A stretch of DNA of 64,000 nucleotides from [Streptosporangium] indianense (GTDB taxonomy: Bacteria; Actinomycetota; Actinomycetes; Streptomycetales; Streptomycetaceae): positions 1 to 64,000 of the forward strand of contig NZ_JAKEIO010000002.1 in NCBI RefSeq assembly GCF_021474405.1, in the 5' to 3' direction. The number at the start of each line of letters is the position of its first letter. Position 1 is the stretch's first letter. The translations under genes were made by a program, and so were the position numbers. Below, piece after piece: positions 1 to 10,697 of this stretch. The notes beneath the pieces were generated by a model that saw only the letters and a program-made list of their open reading frames with translations, was not told where the DNA came from and did not search any database.

Positions 1-235
1 GAGTCGGACTGGGGGAGGGGCTCGGCTTGGGTGTCGGGCACGGCCAGGTCTTCCTGCTCCCGGCGTACGCCACCGCCTCCGTGCCGTCCGGCCCCGTCGA
101 GGCGTACGCACAGGCGTCGGCCACCGCGACCCCGGCCGGTGCGCCGACGAGCGCCCAGGTCAGCGTCGCCGCCGCCAAGGTCCGTGCCGCCAGGGCGGTT
201 TGCGTCGAAAGGGGTCCATGCACGACGAAGATCAT
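1..235 (-). CDS. Secreted Pro/Ser-rich protein, 3' end outside window
   Basis: The reverse strand reads from an ATG at 235, preceded by GCAGGGCTC, into the window edge, so only about 78 N-terminal residues are visible. They form a signal peptide: a hydrophobic stretch (LAARTLAAATLTWALVGAPA), then a likely cleavage site near VAVADA. The mature part begins with a single Cys and reaches a CPTPKPSPSPSPT run, which suggests a wall- or membrane-spanning linker. I do not recognise a family. It diverges from the lipoprotein gene at 497, with a 261-bp shared upstream region. The forward-strand reading frames here are shadows. Confidence 0.6.
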   Translation of the reverse strand, partial: MIFVVHGPLSTQTALAARTLAAATLTWALVGAPAGVAVADACAYASTGPDGTEAVAYAGSRKTWPCPTPKPSPSPSPT

Positions 236-496
236 GAGCCCTGCGCCGCCCGGATGTGCCGGGGAGCAAGGGGATTGCCCCGAAAGAGGGGCATCCGGAC
301 ATCGCCGGTTTGATCGGTGGCTGCCTGTGAGGGGACCGAGGCGCGCAGATGTACGAGGGCGCGGCGGAGGTCGTCGGGGGCTCCGGAAAGATTTTTGGCC
401 GACGGTTGAACACAATCGGTGTCCCCATGCGTACTCATGACCGTGCGGCGGCGCAGCAGGGCGCTGCAACACCCTTGCGAATATGGGGAGTTGACG

Positions 497-1471
497 ATGA
501 AGACCTCCTGGCGGAGCGCCTCACTCGTGGCGAGCGCCGCGGCGGTCCTGGCGCTGACGACGGCGTGCGGTCAGGACAGCCCACCGGCGGCAAGCCAGAA
601 CGTGGGCGCCACGGCCGCGCCCGGGGACTACGGAAACATCGGTGCGGGCACCGGAAACGGAGCCGCCGGCACCGCGACCGGCCAGCCGGCCGCGCCGAGC
701 GCCTCCAGCTCAGTCAATCCCGCCGGCAAGCTGTCCGTCTCCACCGCCGAGAAGGTCGGCAAGGTGGTCACCGACAGCCTCGGCCTCACCCTGTACCGGT
801 TCGACCAGGACACCGAGCAGCCGCCCAAGTCGAACTGCGACGGCGACTGCGCCAAGACCTGGCCGCCGGTCCCGGCCGACGACGCCGAGGCCGGCGAGGG
901 CATCGACAAGGCGCTGCTCGGTTCGGTGACCCGGTCCGACGGCACCAAGCAGCTCACGGTCGGCGGCTGGCCCGCCTACCGCTACGCCAAGGACGTCAAC
1001 GCCGGTGACGTCAAGGGCCAGGGCGTGGGCGGCAAGTGGTACGCGCTCGCCCCCGACGGCAAGAAGGCGCAGGGCGGTGCGGGCGGCGCCGGTGAGGCGG
1101 CCCAGGCCGGGCTGTCCACGCGCAACGACCCCAAGCTCGGCGAGATCGTCGTCGACAAGAACGGCATGACCGTCTACCGGTTCAAGAAGGACGAGGCCTG
1201 GCCCAAGCCGGTCTCCAACTGCACCGGTGCCTGCCTGGAGAAGTGGCCGCTGGTGGAGCCCGTCGACTTCGCCGACACCAAGGGCATCCAGAAGAAGGGC
1301 TACATGATCTTCGACCGGACCGACGGCAAGGGCAAGCAGCAGACGATCAACTGCTCGCCCATCTACACCTTCGCCGGGGACAAGGCTCCCGGTGACACCA
1401 ACGGCCAGGGCGTCGGCGGCACCTGGTACGCCGTCCGGCCCGACGGAAAGCTGGTCGGCGCTTCGGAATAG
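497..1471 (+). CDS. Lipoprotein with secreted-repeat (PF03640-type) domains
   Basis: The 324-residue product starts at an ATG 6 bases after GGGGAG. It has a lipoprotein signal: charged MKTSWR, hydrophobic core, then LALTTAC with Cys as probable lipidation site (the -3 residue is Thr, so the lipobox is not ideal). The exported part carries two tandem units, each with a G(L/M)T(L/V)YRF strand followed by a paired-Cys motif (NCDGDCAKTWPP and NCTGACLEKWP) and a WYA strand. This is the pattern of the secreted repeat of unknown function found in actinobacterial lipoproteins. Function is unknown; binding or redox roles have been suggested for relatives. It is monocistronic and ends in a strong terminator. 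Confidence 0.85.
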   Translation: MKTSWRSASLVASAAAVLALTTACGQDSPPAASQNVGATAAPGDYGNIGAGTGNGAAGTATGQPAAPSASSSVNPAGKLSVSTAEKVGKVVTDSLGLTLYRFDQDTEQPPKSNCDGDCAKTWPPVPADDAEAGEGIDKALLGSVTRSDGTKQLTVGGWPAYRYAKDVNAGDVKGQGVGGKWYALAPDGKKAQGGAGGAGEAAQAGLSTRNDPKLGEIVVDKNGMTVYRFKKDEAWPKPVSNCTGACLEKWPLVEPVDFADTKGIQKKGYMIFDRTDGKGKQQTINCSPIYTFAGDKAPGDTNGQGVGGTWYAVRPDGKLVGASE

Positions 1472-1522
1472 CGGTGAAACCTCCCCAGGGTTGATCGTCT
1501 CGTCCACCCGAAGCGCAGACCC

Positions 1523-1557
1523 GGTCCGCCCCTCCGTTCCCCACGGAGGGGCGGACC
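1523..1557 (+). terminator. Strong intrinsic terminator
   Basis: A perfect 15-bp stem (GGTCCGCCCCTCCGT / ACGGAGGGGCGGACC) with a 5-base loop is followed by GTTTT. It lies 51 bases after the lipoprotein stop and is the clearest terminator with a T-run in the window. Confidence 0.9.
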
Positions 1558-1682
1558 GTTTTACCGTGGTTCACCGGAACTCAGCGAATTCCCCCCGTTC
1601 TCTCCCCTTCCGTGCCTGAACTCTCCGGAATGCCTCGGACACGGTTCGTCGCATGTTCGAAGGGCATGTTCAGGGGTATCAA

Positions 1683-1698
1683 TGCGGCACGTGCCGCA
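1683..1698. promoter_or_regulatory. 16-bp perfect palindrome upstream of the methyltransferase gene
   Basis: TGCGGCACGTGCCGCA is a perfect palindrome 108-123 bases before the methyltransferase ATG. The rest of the 334-bp gene-free interval (1472-1805) holds the terminator at 1523 and no other clear element. It may be an operator for the methyltransferase-rmdA operon; no binding protein is known from the sequence. Confidence 0.4.
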
Positions 1699-1805
1699 GG
1701 CAGTGACCGGGAACGGATGGTCAATTTCCGTTTCGGGTCGCTCCATTGGCGGGCGATCAGTAGCCTCTGCTCGAACACCGGATCGCCTACGCCTTGGAGA
1801 GATAG

Positions 1806-2618
1806 ATGGAGCGTCCCGCCTGGGCCCCACGGAGCATCGACGTCTCGGTGCCCAGCGTTTCCCGGATGTACGACTACTACCTGGGCGGATCGCACAACTT
1901 CGAGGTCGACCGGGAAGCGGCCCGCAGGGCCATGGAGTTCATGCCGGGGCTTCCCAAGATCATGCAGGCGAACCGCGCGTTCATGCGCCGCGCCGTGCGG
2001 TACGCGGTCGACCAGGGCATCTCCCAGTTCCTCGACATAGGCTCCGGCATCCCCACCTTCGGCAACGTCCACGAGGTGGCACAGGCCGCCCGGCCCGGAG
2101 CCCGCGTGGTCTACGTCGACCACGACCCGGTGGCCGTCGCGCACAGCGAGGCGGTCCTGGAGGGCAACGAGGACGCGGGCGTCGTCGCCGCGGACCTGCG
2201 CAAGCCCCAGGAGATCCTGCGCAGCCCCGAGGTGGAACGGCTGATCGACCTGAATCAGCCAGTGGCGCTGCTCCTCGTTGCCATACTGCACTTCGTGGAG
2301 GACGAGGACGACCCGTACGGGGCCGTGGCCGAACTGGGCGAGGCGCTCGCCCCCGGCAGCCTGCTCGTGCTGACCCATGCCTCCTACGAGGGGGTCCCGC
2401 TGCCGCAGGAGCGGGCCGGGGGTGCGGTGGACGTGTACAAGAACATCCGCAACCCGTTGATCATGCGCTCGCGCGAGGAGATCGCGCGGTTCTTCGAGGG
2501 GTACGACATGGTGGAACCCGGACTGGTGGCGATGCCGCGCTGGCGGCCCGACGCCGCACCGGAGGACGAGGATCCGTACGCGTTCTCCGGGTTCGCGGGC
2601 GTGGGGCGTACCGCGTGA
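1806..2618 (+). CDS. SAM-dependent methyltransferase, DUF574 type
   Basis: The 270-residue protein starts at an ATG after GGAGAG. It matches the actinobacterial DUF574/Methyltransf_19 group: the N-terminal PSVSRMYDYYLGG segment, FLDIGSGIP as the SAM-binding glycine motif, VVYVDHDP as the acidic ribose-binding strand, and ALLLVAILHFV later in the fold. Substrates of this family are mostly unknown. The stop overlaps the GTG of rmdA by four bases (GTGA at 2615), so the two proteins should be co-translated, which hints at a link with c-di-GMP signalling but does not prove one. Confidence 0.88.
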   Translation: MERPAWAPRSIDVSVPSVSRMYDYYLGGSHNFEVDREAARRAMEFMPGLPKIMQANRAFMRRAVRYAVDQGISQFLDIGSGIPTFGNVHEVAQAARPGARVVYVDHDPVAVAHSEAVLEGNEDAGVVAADLRKPQEILRSPEVERLIDLNQPVALLLVAILHFVEDEDDPYGAVAELGEALAPGSLLVLTHASYEGVPLPQERAGGAVDVYKNIRNPLIMRSREEIARFFEGYDMVEPGLVAMPRWRPDAAPEDEDPYAFSGFAGVGRTA

Positions 2619-4759
2619 CCGCGGAACCGGACGGGCCGGAGGACAGACTGCGCCGGTTCGCGACGATCTGGAGCCGGGCCGTCTTCCCCGTCACCTCGAC
2701 GTCGTCGACCCGCCCCGAGTTCGAGGCTCAACTGCTGCCCCAGGCCCGGCGGCTGAGCGAGGCGCTGCGGGCCCGGAGCTTCGACCCCGAGGCGGGCCGT
2801 GCGGTGGGCGCCGCCCTGGTGGACGTGCACTGCACCGACCCGGAGGCGCTCAGTCGCACCCTGGACTGCGTCGACGCCTACCTGGTCCTGTACTGCGGGG
2901 GCGACGGCGACCAGGAGGGCCTGCGGGCCCGGTGCGCGCGGCTCCAGCACGCGATGGCCGCCGGCTTCGCCCGGGCGCTGCGCGAGCGGACCCTGGCCGA
3001 GCAGGAGGCCGTCGCGCAGGCCGCCCTCACGGCACAGGGCGTGGTGGCGCAGGCGCTGCACGCGAGCGAGGCACGGTTCCGCGCCGTGTTCGAGGGCGCG
3101 GCCATAGGCATCGGCATGGCCGACCTGGAGGGCAACATACTGCAGGTCAACGGCGCGCTGCTGCGCATGTTCGGGGTCTCCGAACAGACGCTGCGCAGCC
3201 GCAACGTCCGGGACTGGACCCATCCCGACGACGCCCCGCAGACCTGGCGGCTCTACGACGAACTCGTCCGCGGCGAGCGGGAGCACTACCACCTGGAGAA
3301 GGCGTTCTACCGCCCCGACGGGACCGTGCTGTGGACCAATCTGACGGTCTCCCTGCTGCGTGACGCCGACGGCGATCCGCAGTACCAGCTCGCGCTGATG
3401 GAGGACACCACCGAGCGGCGGCTGCTCAACCTGCGGCTGCGCTACGAGGCCACGCACGACGCGCTGACCGGGCTGCCCAACCGGACGTTCTTCTTCGAAC
3501 GCCTGGAGAAGGCCCTGGGCGCCGGGGAAGGCCAGCGATTCGGGCTGTGCTACCTGGACCTCGACGGCTTCAAGACCATCAACGACAGCCTCGGCCACGC
3601 CGCCGGGGACCGGCTGCTGGTGGAGGTCGCCGACCGGCTGCAGTCCTGCGCCACCGCGCCGGGCGAGATGGTCGCGCGGCTCGGCGGTGACGAGTTCGTG
3701 GCGCTGACCACGGGGCCCGACACCCAGCGTGGCGTCGACGAGCTCGCCGGGCGCATCATGAACGCGCTGCTCGCGCCGATCAGCGTGGACGGCCGGGAAC
3801 TCACCGTGCGCGGCAGCATCGGCATCGTCGAGGGCCCGGCCGGGGAACGCAGCCCGGCGGAGGTGCTGCGCAGCGCGGACATCACCATGTACCGGGCCAA
3901 GTCGGCGGGCGGCAACCGCTTCGAACTCGCCGACCCCGAGGCCGACGCACGGGCCATCACCCGGCACGGACTGACCACCGCGCTGCCGACGGCGCTGGAG
4001 CGGGGCGAGTTCTTCATCGAGTACCAGCCGCTGGTCCACCTCGGCGACGGCAGTGTGCGCGGCGCGGAGGCCCTGGTGCGCTGGCTGCACCCGCAGCACG
4101 GCGTGCTGGGCCCGGACCGGTTCATCCCGCTCGCGGAGCACACGGGACTCATCGTGCCGCTGGGCCGCTGGGTGCTGGAGCAGTCGGTGCGGCAGGCCCG
4201 CGAGTGGCGGGAACTGCAGGGGGGCGCCGAGGTGGTGGGGCCGCTGCGGATCAACGTGAACCTGTCGCCGTGCCAGTTGACGCATCCCGGCCTGGTGCAG
4301 GACACCGTCGACATCCTGGAGCGCACCGGTGTAGAGCCGGACGCGCTGTGCCTGGAGGTCACCGAGTCGGCGCTGATCGGGGCGGACGACGATCTGCTCA
4401 AGCCGCTGCGGCGGCTGGCGGAGATGGGTGTCGACATCGCCCTGGACGACTTCGGGACGGGGTACTCCAACCTCGCCAACCTGCGCCGGCTGCCGGTCAG
4501 CATCCTGAAGCTGGACCGCTCTTTCACACAGAGCATGCAGCAGTTCCCGGCCGACCCGGTCGACGTGAAGATCGTCGAGGGGATCGTCTCCCTGGCCCAC
4601 AGCCTGGACCTCGCGGTGACGGTCGAGGGCGTGGAGACCGGCGCCCAGGCCGAACAACTGCGCGTACTCGGCTGCGACACGGCCCAGGGCTGGTACTACG
4701 CAAGGCCGGGCCCACCGGAGAGACTGCACGAGCTGGCGCTGGTCGACGCCACGGGCTGA
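2615..4759 (+). CDS. rmdA: PAS-GGDEF-EAL cyclic-di-GMP enzyme RmdA
   Basis: The 714-residue cytoplasmic protein has a helical N-terminal region (1-150), a PAS/PAC domain (about 152-270), a GGDEF domain (motif at 357-361, preceded by LTGLPNR) and an EAL domain (EAL at 485-487, DDFGTGYS later). Both catalytic signatures are intact. The S. coelicolor relative RmdA is a c-di-GMP phosphodiesterase affecting colony morphology and development; the architecture and the neighbouring sdh genes support the same identity. The GTG start is chosen because it overlaps the methyltransferase stop; a longer upstream frame runs only through methyltransferase sequence. Whether the GGDEF domain is active cannot be told. 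Confidence 0.87.
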   Translation: MTAEPDGPEDRLRRFATIWSRAVFPVTSTSSTRPEFEAQLLPQARRLSEALRARSFDPEAGRAVGAALVDVHCTDPEALSRTLDCVDAYLVLYCGGDGDQEGLRARCARLQHAMAAGFARALRERTLAEQEAVAQAALTAQGVVAQALHASEARFRAVFEGAAIGIGMADLEGNILQVNGALLRMFGVSEQTLRSRNVRDWTHPDDAPQTWRLYDELVRGEREHYHLEKAFYRPDGTVLWTNLTVSLLRDADGDPQYQLALMEDTTERRLLNLRLRYEATHDALTGLPNRTFFFERLEKALGAGEGQRFGLCYLDLDGFKTINDSLGHAAGDRLLVEVADRLQSCATAPGEMVARLGGDEFVALTTGPDTQRGVDELAGRIMNALLAPISVDGRELTVRGSIGIVEGPAGERSPAEVLRSADITMYRAKSAGGNRFELADPEADARAITRHGLTTALPTALERGEFFIEYQPLVHLGDGSVRGAEALVRWLHPQHGVLGPDRFIPLAEHTGLIVPLGRWVLEQSVRQAREWRELQGGAEVVGPLRINVNLSPCQLTHPGLVQDTVDILERTGVEPDALCLEVTESALIGADDDLLKPLRRLAEMGVDIALDDFGTGYSNLANLRRLPVSILKLDRSFTQSMQQFPADPVDVKIVEGIVSLAHSLDLAVTVEGVETGAQAEQLRVLGCDTAQGWYYARPGPPERLHELALVDATG

Positions 4760-4768
4760 GTCGACCTA

Positions 4769-4821
4769 TTCGGGGGCGCGGGGAACGGCGCGAACAACCA
4801 CGACGCACCCGCACCCCCGAA
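4769..4821. repeat. Dispersed intergenic repeat, copy 1, with terminator-like ends
   Basis: This stretch between the convergent rmdA and lysR genes matches, inverted, the sequence at 9252-9300 (shared core GGGGCGCGGGGAAC, then CCACGAC and CACCCGCA). Its ends form an 8-bp dyad, TTCGGGGG and CCCCCGAA, so it could also end transcription from both sides. Confidence 0.7.
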
Positions 4822-4861
4822 GCAAGCGCACCCCCTACGGCGCTCCCGGCCGGAAACCGCC

Positions 4862-5746
4862 TCACCGCTCGAGCAACATCCGCTGCAACTCCCGAGCGGC
4901 CCGGGGCGGGGCCACGTCACTGCGATGCGCCAGCGCGATCGTGCGGTGCAGGCCGGGTCTGGCCAACGGCGTCACCCGAAGGCCACGTCCCGACCTCGCC
5001 GCCACCATCCGGGGCACCACGGCGACCCCCAGCCCGGCCCGCACGAACCCCAGCACCGCATCCATCTCCCCGCCCTCCACGGCGAAGTCGGGTTCGAACC
5101 CCTCGGCGCGGCACGCGGCCACGGTCAGCTCCCGAAGGTCGTAACCGTGCCGAAACATCACCAGCCGCTCACCCTCCAGGTCGGAGATCCGCACGGTGCG
5201 GCGCCCCCGGCCCGGGGGCGAGGCATCCGGCGAGGAGACCACGACGAGATCCTCCCGCAGCAGCTCCACCGTGGTCAGCGCGGGCGACGGGGTCGGCAGG
5301 GGCAGGACCACCAGCGCCAGGTCCAGCGCACCGCGCGCCAGTTCCCGTACCAGGTCGTGCGAGCCGCCCTCCTCGATCAGCAGCCGGATGCCGGGATAGC
5401 GGTCGTGGAAGGCCCGCAGCACGTCCGGGAGCAGGCCCGTGCAGAGGCTGGGCGTGGCCCCCAGCCGGACCCGGCCCCGGCGCAGCTGCACGAGCTCCTG
5501 CACCTCGTGCCGGGCGGTGTCCGCGTCGGCCAGGATGCGCCGGGCCAGCGGCAGGAGCGCCTCACCGGCGTCCGTGAGCGTGATGTTGCCCCGGGCCCGC
5601 AGGAACAGGTCCGCACCCAGCTCCCGCTCCAGCGCCTTGATCTGCTGCGACAGCGACGGCTGCGCGACGTGGACCAGATCGGCGGCCCGGGTGAAGTGCC
5701 GGGTCTCGGCGACGGCCACGAAGTACTGGAGCTGCTGGAACTGCAT
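4862..5746 (-). CDS. LysR-type regulator divergent from sdhCAB
   Basis: The 294-residue protein begins MQFQQLQYFVAVAETRHFTR, the standard LysR helix-turn-helix (about 1-60, with AQPSLSQQIKALERELG as recognition region), followed by a two-lobed effector-binding domain. An upstream ATG at 5788 is rejected because it adds sequence without family similarity and would run through the operator at 5756. Divergence from sdhC (83 bases apart) makes control of the succinate dehydrogenase operon and of itself the likely job. The effector is unknown; a C4-dicarboxylate is a guess. Confidence 0.88.
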   Translation of the reverse strand: MQFQQLQYFVAVAETRHFTRAADLVHVAQPSLSQQIKALERELGADLFLRARGNITLTDAGEALLPLARRILADADTARHEVQELVQLRRGRVRLGATPSLCTGLLPDVLRAFHDRYPGIRLLIEEGGSHDLVRELARGALDLALVVLPLPTPSPALTTVELLREDLVVVSSPDASPPGRGRRTVRISDLEGERLVMFRHGYDLRELTVAACRAEGFEPDFAVEGGEMDAVLGFVRAGLGVAVVPRMVAARSGRGLRVTPLARPGLHRTIALAHRSDVAPPRAARELQRMLLER

Positions 5747-5755
5747 GCTCCTACG

Positions 5756-5770
5756 ATAGCCCCGGCCTAT
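5756..5770. promoter_or_regulatory. LysR-type operator ATAG-N7-CTAT
   Basis: A perfect dyad ATAG-N7-CTAT lies 10 bases upstream of the lysR start and 59 bases upstream of sdhC. It has the T-N11-A spacing and 4-7-4 layout of classical LysR sites such as ATAC-N7-GTAT. Confidence 0.72.
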
Positions 5771-5828
5771 GGAATCAAGCCGGACCATGTCTTGGACCGA
5801 TCAGCTGTGCGTCCGTAGCGTGCTGTGC

Positions 5829-6533
5829 ATGGCTCTGGCAACGCGGACGGACCGGCGGCCGTCCTTCGCACGCACCGTGTGGGACTCCACCGTCGGCAAG
5901 AAGACCGTGATGGCGGTCAGCGGTCTGATCATGCTGCTGTACCTGGTCGTCCACATGATCGGGAACCTGAAGATCTTCTTCGGGGCGGGCGAGTTCGACC
6001 ACTACGCCCACTGGCTGCGCACCGTCGGCGAGCCGTTCATGCACTACGAGTGGACGCTCTGGCTGGTCCGCGTCGTGCTCGTGGCCGCGGTCGTCGCCCA
6101 CGCCGTCTCCGCGTACCAGCTCAGCCGCCGCGACATCCGGGCACGGCCGGGCAAGTACGCGCACAGGAAGGCGCGGGCGAGCTACGCCACGCGCACCATG
6201 CGCTGGGGCGGGATCATCCTCGGCCTGTTCATCGTCTGGCACATCCTCGACCTGACGACCGGCACCGTGCACCCCGGCTTCCGGCACGGCCACCCGTACC
6301 GGAACGTCGTGGACACCTTCTCCACCTGGTACGGCAACGTCGTCTACATCGTCGCGATGCTCGCGCTCGGCCTGCACGTCCGGCACGGCTTCTGGAGCGC
6401 CGCCCAGACCCTCGGCGTCGGCAGCCGCACCCGCGACCGCGCCCTGAAGACCCTCGCGAACGTCCTCGCGCTGCTGCTCACGGTCGGCTTCATCGCCGTA
6501 CCCGTGGCCGTCATGACCGGAGTGGTGAGCTGA
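5829..6533 (+). CDS. sdhC: Succinate dehydrogenase cytochrome b558 membrane subunit
   Basis: The 234-residue integral membrane protein has five hydrophobic helices (first [20 protein letters not shown], last [19 protein letters not shown]) and several membrane-side His ([29 protein letters not shown]) able to ligate haem b. This is the single-anchor b558 family (Bacillus type, mycobacterial Sdh1 type), not the SdhC+SdhD pair of the main actinobacterial complex. The ATG at 5829 is preferred for its conserved start MALATRT, although the ribosome site is weak; ATGs at 5769 and 5787 are alternatives, the first inside the LysR operator. It is followed 1 base later by sdhA. Confidence 0.88.
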   Translation: MALATRTDRRPSFARTVWDSTVGKKTVMAVSGLIMLLYLVVHMIGNLKIFFGAGEFDHYAHWLRTVGEPFMHYEWTLWLVRVVLVAAVVAHAVSAYQLSRRDIRARPGKYAHRKARASYATRTMRWGGIILGLFIVWHILDLTTGTVHPGFRHGHPYRNVVDTFSTWYGNVVYIVAMLALGLHVRHGFWSAAQTLGVGSRTRDRALKTLANVLALLLTVGFIAVPVAVMTGVVS

Positions 6534-6534
6534 C

Positions 6535-8480
<1,946 letters not shown>

Positions 8481-8484
<4 letters not shown>

Positions 8485-9227
8485 AGCTCACCCTGCGCGT
8501 CTGGCGGCAGCGCAACGCCGACGCCGACGGCACGATGTCCACGTACGAGGTGGACGGGATCTCGCCCGACATGTCCTTCCTGGAGATGCTCGACACGCTC
8601 AACGAGGAACTCATCGTCAAGGGCGAGGACCCCGTCGCCTTCGACCACGACTGCCGCGAGGGCATCTGCGGCGCGTGTTCGCTCGTCATCAACGGCGACG
8701 CGCACGGCCCCGAGCGGACCACCACCTGCCAGTTGCACATGCGCTCGTTCAAGGACGGCGACACGATCGACGTGGAGCCGTGGCGGGCCTCGGCGTTCCC
8801 GGTGATCAAGGACCTGGTCGTCGACCGGTCGGCGTTCGACAGGATCATCCAGGCCGGCGGGTACATCACCGCGCCGACGGGGGCGGCCCCCGAGGCGCAC
8901 GCCACGCCGGTGCCGAAGCCGGACGCCGACCTCGCCTTCGAGCACGCCGAGTGCATCGGGTGCGGGGCGTGCGTGGCGGCCTGCCCCAACGGGGCGGCCA
9001 TGCTGTTCACCTCCGCCAAGATCAACCACCTGAACGTGCTGCCGCAGGGGGCGCCGGAGCGAGAGACGCGGGTGCTGGACATGGTGGAGCAGATGGACGA
9101 GGAAGGGTTCGGGGGATGCACGCTCGCGGGCGAGTGCGCCACCGCCTGCCCGAAGGGCATTCCGTTGATGTCCATCACCAGCATGAACAAGGAGTGGTTG
9201 CGGGCCGCGCGGAAGGTGAAGCGGTAG
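8481..9227 (+). CDS. sdhB: Succinate dehydrogenase iron-sulfur subunit
   Basis: The 248-residue subunit carries electrons from SdhA to the membrane anchor. A plant-type [2Fe-2S] motif is visible as [16 protein letters not shown] plus a later Cys in TTTCQL. The C-terminal half holds [12 protein letters not shown] and [16 protein letters not shown], which ligate the other two clusters. The segment between the halves (about residues 130-150, rich in Ala and Pro) is longer than in the main SdhB, as usual for the b558 class. It is the last gene of sdhCAB; the dispersed repeat at 9252 follows and then the convergent gas-vesicle operon. Confidence 0.93.
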
Positions 9228-9251
9228 CGCCGCTGTGAGGACGGTCGTTGG

Positions 9252-9300
9252 GCGGCTGCGGGTGGGTCGTGGCCGGTCGCGCGGTTCCCCGCGCCCCTTG
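9252..9300. repeat. Dispersed intergenic repeat, copy 2
   Basis: Located between the convergent sdhB and gvpK genes. Its reverse complement aligns with 4771-4819 over about 45 bases with only a few mismatches, including the core GGGGCGCGGGGAACCGCGCGA. Similar sequences are, from memory, scattered through intergenic DNA of many Streptomyces genomes. Confidence 0.7.
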
Positions 9301-9310
9301 CGGGGCGTCG

Positions 9311-9604
9311 TCACACGCCGGGATCGGCCAGGAGGGGCCCCAGGGGGCCCAGGTCCAGGTTGAGGTCGCTGCGGCGCAGGCCGTGCTGTGCGCAGAGTTC
9401 GTCCATCCGCTCGTCCAGCAGCATCAGCGCGGTGCCGAGCCGGTCCTCCTGCTCGGCGCTGAGCGTGCCCTCGTCGAAACGGCGCACCGCCTGGCGTTCC
9501 ATGAGCTGCCGCAGCAGTTCCACCACGGTCAGGACCAGGGCCGCCAGGTCGTTCGTGACCCGCTCGGGATCGAGGTCCAGCGCGTGGGTGCGCGGCGCGG
9601 TCAC
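9311..9604 (-). CDS. gvpK: Gas vesicle protein K
   Basis: The 97-residue product fits GvpK: a helical protein with LDLDPERVTNDLAALVLTVVELLRQLMERQAVRRF and the closing motif DLNLDLGPLGPLL. The GTG at 9604 overlaps the gvpS stop by four bases and is preferred to an ATG at 9625 inside gvpS. GvpK is an accessory factor of gas-vesicle assembly, not a wall component. It is the last gene of the eight-gene operon. Confidence 0.88.
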   Translation of the reverse strand: MTAPRTHALDLDPERVTNDLAALVLTVVELLRQLMERQAVRRFDEGTLSAEQEDRLGTALMLLDERMDELCAQHGLRRSDLNLDLGPLGPLLADPGV

Positions 9605-9849
9605 AGCGGCCCGCTGTCCGGCCACGGCGCGGGGACCCGCTCACTGACCGACGCCAGCAGGGCGTGCAGGGAGATCCGCACCAACGGCACGTCGGCGATG
9701 GCCAGCACCAGGTCACCGCTGACCACGACACCGGTGGCCAGCACCCGGTCGAGCAGGTCGACGAGCGGCACCCCGACGGGCGCGTACGGGTCCGGGCCGT
9801 CCCAGGGCACCGCCGTGCGGCCGGCACCGCCGGCGACCGGTACGGTCAT
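9601..9849 (-). CDS. gvpS: Gas vesicle protein S (GvpA/J family)
   Basis: This 82-residue protein contains the conserved GvpA-family fold: VPLVDLLDRVLATGVVVSGDLVLAIADVPLVRISLHALLASV, that is helix, two strands, helix. Position between gvpL and gvpK matches GvpS in the Streptomyces order gvpOAFGYZJLSK. It may act as minor shell or nucleation protein. It overlaps gvpL and gvpK by four bases on each side, so translation is coupled. Confidence 0.85.
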   Translation of the reverse strand: MTVPVAGGAGRTAVPWDGPDPYAPVGVPLVDLLDRVLATGVVVSGDLVLAIADVPLVRISLHALLASVSERVPAPWPDSGPL

Positions 9850-10697
9850 GCGCCGGCCTCCTTCCGCGCGGCGTACTCGTTCTCGTCCGTCCGGGCGAAG
9901 GAGTACGGGATCCAGGGCCCTGACATGGTGACCTCCACGGCGGACCGCCGGGCGGCGCGGGCCAGTTCGCCGACGGCCCGGACGAACTGCTCACGCCGTC
10001 CGTCGTCGACCAGGTAGGCCGCGTTGAGGAGCTGGGGGACGCCGCGGCCGCTCAGCTGCTCGCTCTGCGGCCGGTGCCGGGTCGCCGCGACGGCGTACCG
10101 TCGCAGCTCCCGGTCGACGGCATGGGCCCGTGCCAGGGCCTGCTCGCGCTCCTCGCGCTCGGTACGCCGCCGGGCGCTCGCCCGCCGCAGGTACGACCGG
10201 CCGTCGAGCGGTCCGTCGCCGGTGGCGGCCGAGGCCGGCGCGATCACCGGGCCGTGCACCTTCACCGCCCACTCGGTGCGGTCGCGCAGCCGGTCCAGCA
10301 CGGCGCGCAGGGAGGCCTCCCGGGCGGTCACGGCCCGTACCGCGTTGTCGTCGTCCAGGTACAGCGTCGCCATCGGCAGGGGGACGGCCGGGCCCGCGCC
10401 CGCCGCCGTCTGCACGCCCCGGTGGTGGGCACGGGCGCAGCGCTCCAGCTCGTCGGGCCGGTTGAGCCGCTCGGCGAGCGCCTCCTCGCGGAAGGCCGCC
10501 GCGGGCACGTCCTGCACGACCAGGTGCAGCGGACCGGCGGCGAGGACACGCAGCGGACCGCCGCCGTCGTGGCCCGGCGTCGCCGCGCACACCCCGTCCG
10601 GCACCGGGGTGTCCGTCACGGCGAAGACACAGGTGAGTGTGGGGCCGGGCAGGGCCGGCGGTGCCGCGTCCGACCGGTCCGCGGAGAGGGTGCTCAT
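9846..10697 (-). CDS. gvpL: Gas vesicle protein GvpL/GvpF family
   Basis: The 283-residue protein belongs to the GvpL/GvpF family: N-terminal domain with LTCVFAVTDTPVP, conserved LPMATLYLDDDNAV and EWAVKVHG segments, a helical middle (YLRRASARRRTEREEREQAL), and the C-terminal VTMSGPWIPYSFA motif shared with GvpF. The Streptomyces operon normally holds both a GvpF (upstream, 11300) and a GvpL. GvpF and GvpL bind GvpA and help nucleation. The ATG at 10697 overlaps the gvpJ stop. A long upstream extension in this frame is only gvpJ/gvpG antiphase sequence. Confidence 0.86.
   Translation of the reverse strand: MSTLSADRSDAAPPALPGPTLTCVFAVTDTPVPDGVCAATPGHDGGGPLRVLAAGPLHLVVQDVPAAAFREEALAERLNRPDELERCARAHHRGVQTAAGAGPAVPLPMATLYLDDDNAVRAVTAREASLRAVLDRLRDRTEWAVKVHGPVIAPASAATGDGPLDGRSYLRRASARRRTEREEREQALARAHAVDRELRRYAVAATRHRPQSEQLSGRGVPQLLNAAYLVDDGRREQFVRAVGELARAARRSAVEVTMSGPWIPYSFARTDENEYAARKEAGA

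Noticed and set aside
349..1008. 219-codon forward frame overlapping the lipoprotein gene
   Set aside because: Arg/Gly-rich shadow frame without motif or ribosome site.
2384..4729. 781-codon open frame antisense to rmdA
   Set aside because: High GC gives long antiphase frames; its residues follow the complement of GC-biased third positions, with no domain, while rmdA has intact motifs.
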